Source of the DNA: Triangularia verruculosa
Lineage: Eukaryota > Ascomycota > Sordariomycetes > Sordariales > Podosporaceae
Direction: 5' to 3'
DNA: 64,000 nucleotides
Assembly: GCA_033296885.1 (NCBI GenBank)
Contig: MU864019.1
Span: 17,592 to 81,591 of the forward strand
A program made the translations under genes and the position numbers. The notes below the pieces were generated by a model, which did no database searches, was not told where the DNA came from, and worked only from the letters and a program-made list of their open reading frames with translations. Shown piece by piece: positions 1 to 10,442 of this stretch. Each line of letters starts with the position of its first letter. The stretch's first letter is position 1.

Positions 1-1068
1 TTCCACTGCGTCCAATGCCAGTCGGGGTTGTCGTACAGAAAGTACTGGATATAGGCGTCTCCAAACGGTGTCGGAGCTGCCCCCCCGAGTAGAAAGCTCC
101 ATTGAGCCTCAGAGCTGAGCCCCATGCCCGGAAACGCAAGCTTCCCTTCGGCGTAGAAACCACTGTAGACATTGCGGATGGTCTCTTCCTGTTCCGCCGT
201 CAAGCATGCCGAGGGGATGTCTCTGCAGAATTGCTGCACAATAACGGCGCAAGGGTAAAGCTACACAAATCGGGATGGCTCACAATTCCATCTTTGAGGC
301 CATCCACTTCGTCACACTGTCGAATGACTTCGTTTGCGAGTGTCCCAAAGAACGAGGGGTCGACGCGCCTTTTGTCTGTCACAGGAAGGTTGTACAGGGC
401 GACCTTGGTTGACCACGTCTGTAGGTGGCTTGTGTACCATGCCGGAGCTCCAATAAGAAGCCCATCAAAACTTGCTGGTGAGATCTGTGCTTCCTTCAGC
501 CCTTGCCTCCCGCCGGTGGACGCACCCGAATAATACGAGTAACTAATCCGTTCGCCATAGTAAGCCTCTGTCAATCTCTTGGCCAGCTCCACTGACCCGT
601 GCATCGCACGGTAACCAAAGTCCTTCTTCCTCTCCTGGTTGTTCAGAGCCCAAGTGAGATCAACCGCAGACGAGTTGTGGCCTGTGTCGGTCGACATCAC
701 GGCATGGCCATAACGAACGCCTGATCCCATGTCTAACCAGTTGATGCCGCCCGAAAAGGCACCATTGCCCACTGCTAGGAATCTCGAGTTCCATTGAGTA
801 GGAAGAAAAAGTCCGAAGCGATAGTTGGATATTTCAGAGCTCGAGACGTTGATAATGAGAGCACAGAGTTCCGGGAGATTGGTAGGAGCTATAGGGTATG
901 CTAGATTTGCAGTCCCTTCACCGTATGAATGTCCACTGGGGACAGAAACTGCCGAGACAACCTGGGCGGAGACATCGAGAACATCATTGAATGCTTCAAC
1001 ATTGCAGGGCCGAGAAGCCGCAAGCAGCGTTGAGGCAGGAGACCAACGAAAAGATCCTTGATATTCAT
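1..1068 (-). pseudogene. Tannase/feruloyl esterase (type B) family gene, frameshifted and cut by the window edge
   Basis: Read leftwards, this is a secreted alpha/beta-hydrolase of the tannase/feruloyl esterase family, which in fungi cleaves ferulate or gallate esters from plant polymers. Family blocks are clear: FGLFLPTQWNSRFLAVGNG, INWLDMGSGVRYGHAVMSTDTG, the nucleophile elbow GASTGGRQG (Ser), LIGAPAW, and near the edge ACLTAEQ and PFGDAYIQYFLYDNPDW. The C-terminal third with the catalytic Asp and His lies outside the window. An ATG at 1068 starts a signal-like MNIKDLFVGLL, but it is out of frame with the downstream PASTLLAASRPCNVEAF, so one base appears to be missing near 1033-1041. A second one-base shift near 203-220 separates CSNSAETSP from ACLTAEQ and leaves a TGA at 200-202. 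The family Cys before the nucleophile Ser (normally GCSTGG, half of the CS-D-HC disulphide) is Ala here. Two frameshifts plus this loss suggest a pseudogene; sequencing error is the alternative. Confidence 0.8.
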
Positions 1069-1671
1069 TTTAACAAGCTGTTGCAGGAAGAAAAGGTGAT
1101 GCCAAGTAGCATCTCATGCTGATCGCCTGCCATGATGTGGGAGGGACTGGGTGGTATTGTACATACGTTCCCCTCTTGCAAGGCTTCTCGGCAAAATGGG
1201 GAGGTTGCCTCCACCAAGCGCGGGAATATGTCGAGGCGCTGTCATCTGGTGCTCAGTCTTAGCTCCTAACATGCAGAGTTGTCAGCAGCCTTCATGCTCA
1301 ACGATCTTCGTCATTGCAATGTCAATGTTAGACATGGACACGGCCAAGAAGGGAAAGCCTCGAGAAAGTTGTGGACATGTCCCGCTCAAATTGTGGTGGG
1401 GTCTGAATAATAATCAGACGCGAACGCACTGACCAAGCACTTAAGATAGACGCGTGTGGTCGCGGCACAGTCGCGTCCAGCCTCCCCTTCAAATTGATGG
1501 CTGTTTCCGTCTTCCTTTATTCGAAGTCGTTCCACTCGTGGTTGGTCACTGAAGCAACCTCCACTTGCTTTTGGTGATATTTGTACCAATATTCTAGCAT
1601 TGTTATTCTCAAACCCCCAATTGATCTCGATATCTTGAATCATCCCAGCTCTTCAATCACCGGCGGTCAAA
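1069..1671. other. Intergenic region between divergent genes
   Basis: No coding signal was recognised. The stretch is the shared upstream region of the broken esterase gene (leftward) and the Cys-rich conserved gene (rightward). Confidence 0.6.
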
Positions 1672-2452
1672 ATGGTCATCAAGCGCAAAAGATCCGACTC
1701 GCACTTGAACTCTTTCAGCTCAGCCCTTGCATCACCACCTCGAGCGAGCAGCTTCAACTTCGATGCCATCTGCGCAATGGACACGGCTAGGCGCGGATTC
1801 TTTTCGCCCCGTCTTCCAACTTCCTCCCACATGCCCGGCCGCACCATGAAGCGCTTCCGTGACAACAGACCATCCGAGGAGATTATCCACCGTACGTGCG
1901 GCCGTTGTTTTTGGTGGACATTTTTGGACACATTGACTTATCTCTTTTCGTCATGCAGAACACACCCTCAACCTGTTATTCTCCGCACAACAACAACAGC
2001 AGCGCCAAGCGTCACCACCACCCCAAGTCCAAGTCACCGAATCCACTCCAGGCCAAGCGCAACCTGACCAACACCAACGTTCCCTTCACAGCTTCTGGAA
2101 GCTACCCACACGAACTGCCGCTCCTCCGTCCTCATCACAAACGTCATTGGCCTCCTCACCATGTCCGGTTGCAATGCCCGCCTTTCCGGCAGCGGCTTCC
2201 ACAACATGTGATGATTGCGGTGCTGGGCTGGTAGGATCAGGGGCTGGTGGCGGTCAGGATGAGATGATGATGGATGTAGACGGGTGTGTGGAAGCGGAAG
2301 AGCACGTGTGCGGTGCGTGCGGGAAGACTGTATGTTTCAGCTGCTCGGTCAGCAATCTTGGGGAACACAGGCGGTGTCTGGCTTGCGCTGGGAGACGAGA
2401 CTGGGGGACGTCGAACGGTGCCAGCTGGACGCAAGGTGTTGGTGTGTGCTGA
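1672..2452 (+). CDS. Conserved fungal protein with Cys-rich putative zinc-binding C-terminus
   Basis: Two exons, 1672-1891 and 1959-2452, join across a 67-nt intron (GTACGT...GCAG) to give 237 residues. The N-terminus is basic and Ser-rich (MVIKRKRSDS), followed by the conserved-looking block TMKRFRDNRPSEEIIH, then a Gln/Pro-rich linker with QRSLHSFWKLP. The C-terminal ~85 residues carry paired cysteines (CDDCGAG, CGACGKTVCFSCS, RRCLACAG), a pattern suited to binding one or two zinc ions. I know this arrangement only from uncharacterised Pezizomycotina proteins and cannot name a function. A nuclear location is an inference from the basic start and the zinc-ribbon-like tail. Confidence 0.75.
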
Positions 2453-2992
2453 TGGCTTGATCGATGTGTGGTGATGGATTGGTTGGCATTTGAATTATTC
2501 GTGGGTTCTTTGAAGGACTCGGAAGCATACTATTGGCGTCTCGGAGCTTGAATTGTATATATACCTAGGTATGTCTTTTGTGCTAGAATGGGGTTGGTGG
2601 CTGATACCTGGGCCGTGGCGGGGGACTGTTGGTTAAATGGCGTTTGTGGTTTGTTGTCTGTCAAAGGTTAACTGAACCTGGCACATTGTAACAGATATTG
2701 GGCTTCTTTACAAAGTGAAATGGTAGAATTTACTATTCCCAAACAAGGCACATACATGCCTTGCTCCGTATACTGCATGAGATGCAGCTGAAGGCGGGTG
2801 TTAGACGTCAGTGCGGGGCAGAGCTCTACTAAGTGGCATGCTCCAGTACCCCGCCCAGCCGACCCAACCCATCCAGCTCTTAAGGTCATTATTGCTTCTC
2901 CCATCCCATCCCCATAGGGAGCAGCCACTCAGCCTGTTCGAATTCTTTGTCTTGACCTGAAATCTCCCCTGGTCCAGAACACCTTAACTAAT
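2453..2992. other. Intergenic region
   Basis: No gene was recognised. It contains the perfect 10-bp palindrome TACCTAGGTA at 2572-2581, one of several related motifs in the window, and presumably the 3' end of the upstream gene and the promoter of the MEMO-family gene. Confidence 0.6.
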
Positions 2993-4071
2993 ATGGCAAC
3001 ACGGGATGCTAGTCACGCCGGATCCTGGTACGACGATGACGAAGAGGTGCTGTCATCACAGCTCGACGAATTCTTGAGCCGCGTGCCTGATCAACTGGAT
3101 GATAATGGTCTCCCTGTGCCTGGGGCCAGAGTGATCATAGCTCCGTAAGTCTCGTAACATTGATGTGATCTGTTCACGATGTTGACTCTCTCTGAAGCCA
3201 TGCTGGTTATTCATATTCCGGCCCTTGCGCGGCCTGGGCTTACAAGGCCCTTGACCTCAGTGCGGCGAAACGGGTCTTCATTCTCGGGCCATCTCATACA
3301 TATTACCTTCGAGGATGCGCGTTGACCACATTCAGCAAATATGCCACGCCATTCGGAGATCTGGTGGTGGACAAGACCACGATAAACGAGCTGAGACAAA
3401 CGGGCAAGTTCACAGATATACCCGCTCGCCGAGACGTTGATGAACATTCCCTGGAGATGCATATCCCCTTCCTCTGGAAAAGACTGGAACAGACATTCGG
3501 AGACGACAGCGCAAAGTATCCGTCCATTGTGCCAATCCTTGTTGGCGACGGATCCGCCGGGGAGGAGCAAGCCTTTGGGAGGTTGCTGTCGCCATACCTG
3601 AAGGATCCCACTACGGCCTGGATTGTCTCGTCCGACTTCTGCCATTGGGGCTCCCGCTTTAGCTACAGACCTCATTTTTCCGACGGGGCGATTCGTGACA
3701 TGGACGCGCCGCGGTCCAAGGGGGCGAGACACGAGGTTCTGAAAGTCACGCCGCCAGATTGGAGCAAGCTGGGAGTTAGTTCTGGGGAGCCGGAGATTCA
3801 CGAGGTTATCAAGGCGTTAGACCAGCTGGCTATGGACGCGGTAGAGTCTGGTGAACATGACCAGTTCTATAAGGTGATTCAGGACAGCCACAATACCGTC
3901 TGTGGAAGGCATCCCATTGGTGTGATCATGGCGGCTTTGGAAGCTGTTGAGAAAGACGGGCAGGCGGAAGGGAAAGGGAAGTTCAAGTTTGTGCAGTACC
4001 AGAGGAGCAATCTGGTCAAGAAGAGCTTCGACTTCAGCGTAAGCTATGCTTCTGCTTATGCAGTGGTCTGA
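2993..4071 (+). CDS. MHO1: MEMO1 family protein (Mho1-like)
   Basis: Exons 2993-3144 and 3198-4071 join across a 53-nt intron (GTAAGT...GAAG) to give 341 residues. The splice completes the family motif APHAGYSYSG. Other MEMO signatures follow: VFILGPSHTYYL, DEHSLEMHIPFLW, SSDFCHWGSRFSY, CGRHPIGVIMAALE and the C-terminal VSYASAYAVV. The conserved His residues and the Cys of CGRHP correspond to the copper/iron-binding site described for human MEMO1. MEMO proteins are soluble and related in fold to class III extradiol dioxygenases; they are linked to metal and redox handling and to motility signalling in animals, while the fungal role is less defined. The length matches the family. A GTAAGC...CAG near the 3' end (26 nt) is too short for an intron and lies inside conserved sequence. 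Confidence 0.93.
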
Positions 4072-5486
4072 GTTGACGATGGGAACGAGGGGGGGATTCG
4101 TGGCCCGTTGATCTGCATGGACGGCATCGGCTTTTTGGTTGATATGGTTTGGTGTTTTGAAGGGGGTGGGTACAACTGGTGGGTTAGATGGCTTAAACTA
4201 CTCAGACAAACAAGTTTCGTGAACTGCCTTGTTCATGCCGCGACTTGTTCCTGATTTTACAATGATGCAAACAACATTTTATGAGTGTGGTCTTGGCTGT
4301 GGCACATTGAGGATGCTCATGATCTTCCGGCAGCTCGGAGGTGTGTCGATGATGTGAACGGCCAAAGCATGCTGCCCAGGCCATGCTCCTCTGCTGTGGT
4401 CTCACACATCAGACCCAAGCCAAAGCGGCGGGCTTCGAGATACCGGTACCCAACATTTGGTCACACAGGTTCCTTTCCCCGCGGTGGGGTAACGGCGCTG
4501 AGCCGCCCAGTTTACGGCGTGTTGGGTCTGGTTGGGCTCTGGGGCTGAGGCCATGCAGCACCGCATGCAGGCGTAGGCTCGGGAAGCGTGCCCTGTTGGG
4601 AGAGGATCAAAGGATGATTGATGGGTGACAGCCTCGTTGGCGATGAGACGGGATGAGAGCAAAAAAGACCAACAGTGCGGTGACATTCCCTTCTTTTTTC
4701 CACAGGGCCGATCGATGTCTGTTTGACGGTTTAAGCGTGCCTGCCGATCGCTGTTCTGAAACGGTTTCTGTTGCCGGGCCTGCCCCCGGCCTGCATTGGA
4801 TTTAAGCTGCTTGTTGCCAAGACGGCTCTTCGTAACCAGCCAAGCGCTTCAAATCAGCGAGACGTGCATTCTTGGCCAAACACTCCATCAGTTCCCCCTC
4901 AAGATTCGAGACCCAGTCCTTGGCCGTGATTCGCACTTGATTCAAACCAAGACTGGGACTGGGGAAGGGCCGTCCATTCTGGGCCCAAGTCTAGCCTGCA
5001 GGTCCATCATTGTACGTGCAATGCAGCAAAGGTACCTCTCCAAACCCGCTGCAACCTTCAAGTTCCAGAACAGGGGTCCGTGATCCCGACCCGACGCGAA
5101 CGAGCGGCTGTCCTGCAAGCAAACGTGAGACCGCGCCACAAACCCACTAACCTCGTTTGGGCCGACCTCCTGAGATCCTCTGATGGCCTTTCGACTGAAA
5201 AGCTGCCATTTTATTAACACAGCCGTGCCCACCGCTGTTTTTGTCCCCTGTTTGAACTTCTTTTTTCAATTTTGGCGCTTGTGTTTTTCCCTGTTGATTT
5301 ATTTGCGATCTCGATACCCTTTTCCCCGACACAGTCTCCCTTCGAACCCGGCAATAGCTATTCTAGACCACCACCACCATTTTACATACTACCACCTCAG
5401 CTCCTGGGCTGCTCACCACTGTGCCTCTCGACGACGCTTCACTCTAGCCCTTTCAAGTAGCGCCTTCGCGCTCCCACAGCAACAAG
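4072..5486. other. Long intergenic region and leader of the syntaxin gene
   Basis: No gene was recognised in 1.4 kb. The last ~250 bases are pyrimidine-rich on the plus strand, typical of a core promoter or 5' leader of a highly expressed filamentous-fungal gene. Confidence 0.5.
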
Positions 5487-7032
5487 ATGAGTGTGAGTGT
5501 ATTCTGTTGCGATTTACCAACCTCAATACAAGACACCGCCGCTCTGGAACTCTCAGAGTGTCTCATTTGACCTCGTGGCTGGGTGTGCCAAGGAGAGGCC
5601 CCTGAAACATCTTTGCAGTGGTGATTCTCGGGACTGCGATTGACACAATCCGCTGACCAACTTTCTACCTTTCAGTACGCAGGGTACAACCCAAACAATA
5701 ACCCCTATAACCAAGGTGGTGGTGGAGGCGGCTATGGTCAGGGAGGATACGGGGGAGGTGCTGGAGGTGGTGGCTACAACCGAGGGGGCAACAGCCCCAG
5801 CGGCTACAGCAATCCTTTCGACGACCGTAATGCGGGTGAGTACCGTACGAAGCGGCCACGGTCTCGATCACAAATTTCCTAACCATGAGATTTGTATAGC
5901 CAATGTCGAAATGAACTCCCTCCCTACATCGTCCGGAAGACCAACCCAGAGCTCGATCCTCCAGAAATGCTCCGAAATCAGCAACGACGTCCGCAGTCTC
6001 GAGGCCCTCCTAGACAAATTTGCAAACCTTCAAGTAAAGCTATCCGGCGCCACAAATCAAAATGCCATCCGCGATGAAATCGACACTCTGACCACAACCA
6101 TCATGGATCGATTCAGGGCGCTCAAGGACCGCGTCAGAGACGTTAAGACCGATGATCACCAGCTAGGGGGCACCAACAGACAGGTCGGGTTGGTCGAGCG
6201 ACAAGTGCAGGGCGCCATTCAAAAGTTCCAGTCGCTAGAGGGCGAGAACAGAAAGAGGATACGGGAGCAAACGGAGCGCCAGATTCGTATTGTGAAGGGA
6301 GATATCAGTGACTCGGAGATGCGCCGGATGGTGGACAGTGAACCGGCCGTCTTCTCGCAAGCGCTTATGCAGAGCAACCGGTCCGGTCAAGCAAGCTCTG
6401 TTCTCGCGGCGGTACGACAGCGTCATCAGGAGATGCAGGAAGTGGAAAAGAGACTGAACGAGCTTGTGGATCTCATGGAGGAGATGCAAGAGCTGCTGGT
6501 GAAGCAAGAGGCGGTTGTCATGCAGATTGACCAGCACGCCGAGACGGCGGCTGGGGAGATGGTCAAGGCAAATGAGGAGCTTGAGGTGGCTGTGACAACG
6601 GCCAGGAAAACACGCAAGAAGAAGTGGATTTGCCTTGGTATCTGCGGTAGGTTGCTATCTCACGGAAACATATTCCCTTGGTGTGAACTTTATACTGACA
6701 ATCACTTATTAGTCGCCATCATTGTCATCATCGTTGTGGCTGTCGTGGTCTATATGATGATCATCAGACAGCCGGCCCCTGCTCCGGCTGCTCCGGCCCC
6801 AGCACCCGCTCCTACTCCGGCGCCCGCTCCGGCAGCCGAACAGAAGCGAAGTATCTTTGCGCGAAACGTGTTGGATGACCTCCACATGAACAATGCTCGC
6901 GCCGTCAAGCTCGCTGGCGAGCCAAACGGCCAACTGTCTCAGATCACAAGGAGGCGGCTGAACATGGCACGAGATCAACCCCTTGGCAAGCGATTTGTTG
7001 TCGATTGGGACGTAGGGTCTGATGGGTCTTGA
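5487..7032 (+). CDS. sso1: Plasma-membrane t-SNARE syntaxin, Sso1 type
   Basis: Four exons (5487-5492, 5676-5835, 5900-6646, 6713-7032) encode 410 residues. The first exon is only ATG AGT; the 183-nt intron after it starts GTGAGT. The N-terminus is Gly-rich (residues ~5-50), followed by the Habc helical region (NVEMNSLPT..., then ILQKCSEISNDVRSLEALL), a Qa-SNARE helix with central Gln in LLVKQEA, a basic patch RKTRKKKW and one membrane anchor (VAIIVIIVVAVVVYMMII). Sso1-type syntaxins sit in the plasma membrane and pair with Sec9 and a v-SNARE to fuse secretory vesicles. Unusually, ~88 residues follow the anchor: an Ala/Pro repeat, then charged sequence ending VVDWDVGSDGS. Most syntaxins stop just after the anchor. 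All three introns fit the frame, so the tail is coded unless a further splice removes it. Confidence 0.93.
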
Positions 7033-7524
7033 AGACCTATACATAAATAATAATATGGTGTTCCGAACAAGCCGCAACACCCCATCCCCATTCTTTTTGT
7101 GGGTGATAAGTTGGGGCTGGCTTTTCGTATACCAACCCAAATAGTGTTGGGTGGGATCTCCTTGTGGACTGTTGGACATGGATTGTCCTTGAATTCTGCA
7201 CACATCTTGTTTTTGTTTCCAGGGAAGGGGGGGTATTGGTCGTTAGCATTCTTTTGTGTCGTTACGGGATACCAAAGTAAAAATGGCATTGGTCGCGATA
7301 GCTCTTGAAAGCCAAATGCTTTGTCATAGCATAGCAACGGCGTTTTAATACACTTTTTCGTATATTGATTATTGAGATTGTTCTACCGTGCTCCCCTTTA
7401 CGCCAATGCTAGTAGTGTGTGACAATCCGCCATGCCATTTACAAACATATAGATTAAACATGCAATACCAGACGCCCATTCGCTAAGATGCAATTCGATA
7501 ATTGCAACCGGAGGAAACCAAAGG
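7033..7524. other. Convergent intergenic region
   Basis: This stretch lies between two converging genes. No coding signal was recognised; it should hold both 3' UTRs. Confidence 0.6.
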
Positions 7525-8491
7525 CTACACCGCCCCGTGTTTGGATATAGCCTCGACATTATACTGACCGTCCAATTCATCTCTCACCTTGATCTCGTAC
7601 ACCACCCGCACCTTCAGCTGCTGGCGCCAATGGATACCCACCTCCCTGTACTTCCGCACCTGCATCCCCATGATCCTGTTCCCGAATTATCTTCTCCCTC
7701 TCCGCACCCACCTCCGCCACCCTCCGTAGAACAGCCATCCTCTTCTCAAAGTCCTGCACCAATGCCGCATATTCATCCGATGATGACTGCTTTTGTTTCG
7801 ACTGAGTACGGCCTTCCCCACTCGAGTGCATATTATCGGCACCCTCAGGAGCCTGTGTTTTCCCTGTGGAGAGAGACGTGGGTGGTTCAAGACTGACTCC
7901 CTCCACTTTCAGCACTAGTCCGCCACCACTGCCGTCCATCTTTTCCATGTTTGCCGATGTAACTGCCCAGTCGGGGGAGAGGCTACTCGCCCAGGCTACT
8001 TCGAACCCGTGGTCGTCTTCTCGCTGTTCCATGTCTATGATTATGGCGCGGTGGCCGGGGCCGGTGGAATCATCGCTGCCGGATTGTTTTGTTTGATGGT
8101 ATTGAGTCAGTTCGGCTGTGAGGATCTCTGGGTCATCATCGGCGAAGATGTATCGGACTGCTGGGTGGTGGATGGTTTGTCGGCATGAAGCGTGGGAGGT
8201 GGATGTGAGGAGCGCAAACGGGGGCGAAAAGGCCGGCTGGGGGGTGGGTTGTGGTTGCGGGGGTGATGAGGAGGATGGCGGGCGGTGTTGCTGTTCGTCA
8301 TGGGGTGTTCCGTATGATAAAGCTGCGGACGCAGGTCGAGGATAGGCGCTGGGTTCGTGGCTATCTCGGTCGCGACGTAGGCTTGATCTGCTGGCTCTGC
8401 CGGCGACGGAGGGTCGTGGGCTCGGCGGGATGGAGGAGGCATGGTAGCCAGCGGCAGCGGAGTTGGGCCGGTCGATACCGGGATCAGTCAT
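7525..8491 (-). CDS. Uncharacterised conserved-looking protein, C-terminal frame uncertain
   Basis: The protein starts MTDPGIDRPNS at 8491 and has a disordered Ser/Pro/Gln-rich N-terminus (~100 residues). A compact region follows: HHPAVRYIFADDDPEILTAEL, RAIIIDMEQREDDHGFEVAWA, SSLSPDWAV, then VQDFEKRMAVLRRVAEVG near the end. I do not recognise a named domain. The open frame alone ends at 7577 in low-complexity Gly/Ala sequence. The next frame reads VRKYREVGIHWRQQLKVRVV and ends at 7525; it looks much more protein-like. A 52-nt intron (GTGGGT...GCAG, 7660-7711) joins the two frames in phase and gives 304 residues, but it has no good branch site, so a frameshift is possible. I chose the spliced end; the N-terminal part is firm, the last 45 residues are tentative. 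Confidence 0.6.
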
Positions 8492-9292
8492 GGCCGGCGT
8501 TGGATGTTTCTCGGGCCGAGGCCAGATTTCAGGCAGTTGGGGAACGGAGGTGGTATAGTTGCTTTTGTGGACCGCGCGTAAAGTTCAGAGACAACGCGGT
8601 TCGATTGGGCATATTGGAGAATCTATGGACGGGCGGACATCAGTGCAGTCACAATGACTGGAAAATGGACAGCCTTGAAACGCCTAGGCAGAGGCTCCAT
8701 CGATCGCTGAAGTGCTGCAGTAGATGAGAAGCGGTAGTCGCCGTAGTTACGCGGGAAGTAATATGCCACTGGCCTGACTGGCAGGATGACAGGCCCAGGT
8801 TTGTTTTGCTGAAGCTGAAGCTAGATTAAGGCAAGTACATATGCAACAGGAATGCAAGCAGCTTGGGACGGGAGCTAAGGTATGGACGAGATCGGCGCCA
8901 TTGGTCTTATCTTATCTCCAGCGGCACGCTTGTCCGGTGATCAGGCATGTGACGTTAGCTCCGAGCCGTTCAACCAGGGGACAAAGTACGAGCTGAAAGC
9001 AAGGCGGCGAACACCCCACCCGCCCCGTTTAGACGAGCTGAAGACGATCTATCCATCAGTCCTGAAGTCAAGCGATTAATGTACTAGCCAACTTGAGGCA
9101 CTATATTTACTCAAGGTCGGAAATATACATACACACATAGAATCCATAAGAAACGAGGTGTGGCGATTAGAAGATAAGACAACATCAACATACAATCCCA
9201 AGGAAAACGCCGTCTAAAAGCATACCTATTTGCCAACCAAACCCAAACGCCGCCCAATGCCGCATCATGCTCTTAAAAACCATAAAACCCAC
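8492..9292. other. Intergenic region
   Basis: No gene was recognised between the uncharacterised gene start and the APC11 gene end. It is presumably the promoter of the former and the 3' flank of the latter. Confidence 0.55.
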
Positions 9293-9779
9293 TCATGCAT
9301 CTGCCGCCAGAGTCTGTGATGCGTCCACAGCAGTATCGTTCTTTTGGTCGGCCCACTCAAATCCTATGGCCTGGTAAGCAAAACCACAGCAAGAGATATT
9401 GTTATAAGTTATGAGCTCACTCTGTCGGCACATCGGACACTGGCCCTTGGCTGAGTCTTGTTTTATCCACTCCAGGATACAGTGCTGCAAATCAAGATCA
9501 GCAAATCCGCTTTTTAGAGAACACCCCTTTGTCTGGCTTACCATGTGAAAGTTGTGTCCACATTTTCCTGATACTTGTAGCCACCGAAAGTTAGCAACCG
9601 CCGCTCTAGGACTGGCCGCGAGGCATGTAAAACTCACAGAGAGCGCAGTCATCGCCGGGATATTTGCAAGCAGGGCAGGTTCCATCAAAGTGTGCTTGGC
9701 AGATACCGCAGACATCATCCTCGGGAATGTCCCATCTCCATGTCGCGACCGCGTTCCACCTTTTGATTTTGACCTTCAT
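9293..9779 (-). CDS. apc11: Anaphase-promoting complex subunit 11 (RING-H2 protein)
   Basis: Four small exons on the minus strand (9779-9638, 9573-9542, 9484-9421, 9363-9293) give 102 residues. The spliced product starts MKVKIKRWNAVATWRWD and carries the RING-H2 ligands: CGICQ, CPACKYPGDDC, LSGKCGHNFHMHC, CPMCRQRFEW. This is the hallmark order for Apc11, the catalytic RING subunit of the APC/C ubiquitin ligase, which recruits E2 enzymes to mark securin and cyclins for destruction in mitosis. Introns are 57-64 nt with GTGAGT, GTAAGC and GTGAGC donors. The last acceptor was placed at CCATAG because it restores the family ending RFEW; the earlier CCAG acceptor gives a premature stop. About 18 residues follow RFEW, slightly longer than usual. 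Confidence 0.95.
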
Positions 9780-10442
9780 ATTTGACAACCTGGTGGTAGA
9801 AAGTGGCTTGGGAGCAGAATGGGGAGAAGTATAAATTGCAGCCGAGATGGCTTGGGTATGGCTTGTCCGTCACGTTGTCGGTAACGTACGCTGGGGTGTG
9901 TCTCGTCCGATGTTCAGATCTCGTTGATAGCCAGTGTTGATAGCGGGAGAGGCGTCGGCGCCGGCTTATCGGTTTCCCTGCAACGGCATCCAAGCGTTAG
10001 CGGGCCATGGCGTAATTGGGCGCTCGCAGTGGGCCCAAGCTCCTCGACCCGCGCCCAGAATTTCGCAGCTCCCCTCCCTCAAAATTCCCGAGCACACACT
10101 CTCCAGCTTCAAACGACAAAGAACAAGCCCTGCCCGGACCCCCGCACCCTATTCCTAGAGTCTTCACCACGTGCTGCTCAATCTCACTTGTTTCTTTCTA
10201 GAGACAACGTTTACCCCTTCTGGACCGGCCGTACCCTCTGGGCCACGGCTACCTACCGGAGCAGGGAATCCCAGTGTCCTCTCGGGTGGACAAACAAACC
10301 AAAACCCCGACATCGTTCGAGTGTGTGTACAGTTGCTTGGCGCTCGCTTATCTTGCGCAAACCGACTCCTCGAACTAGCACGAATCATCCCTCCCGAACG
10401 AGACGAATCTTCGGCAGACTTGCGCCCGTTGACGAGCCCACC
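9780..10442. promoter_or_regulatory. Shared divergent promoter region of APC11 and the rhodanese gene
   Basis: 663 bp separate the two divergent start codons. No TATA box was recognised. An open frame runs through the right part in frame with the rhodanese start, but it lacks an ATG and conserved features, so it is treated as leader. Confidence 0.5.

Noticed and set aside
4038..4063. GTAAGC...CAG inside the end of the MEMO gene as an intron
   Set aside because: Only 26 nt long, and the retained sequence encodes the family ending VSYASAYAVV.
8251..8727. A 158-residue plus-strand frame
   Set aside because: It overlaps the minus-strand gene at 7525-8491 and has no protein-like features.
9924..10442. 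In-frame extension upstream of the rhodanese start
   Set aside because: There is no ATG; the sequence lacks conserved features and the ATG at 10443 begins a convincing mitochondrial presequence.
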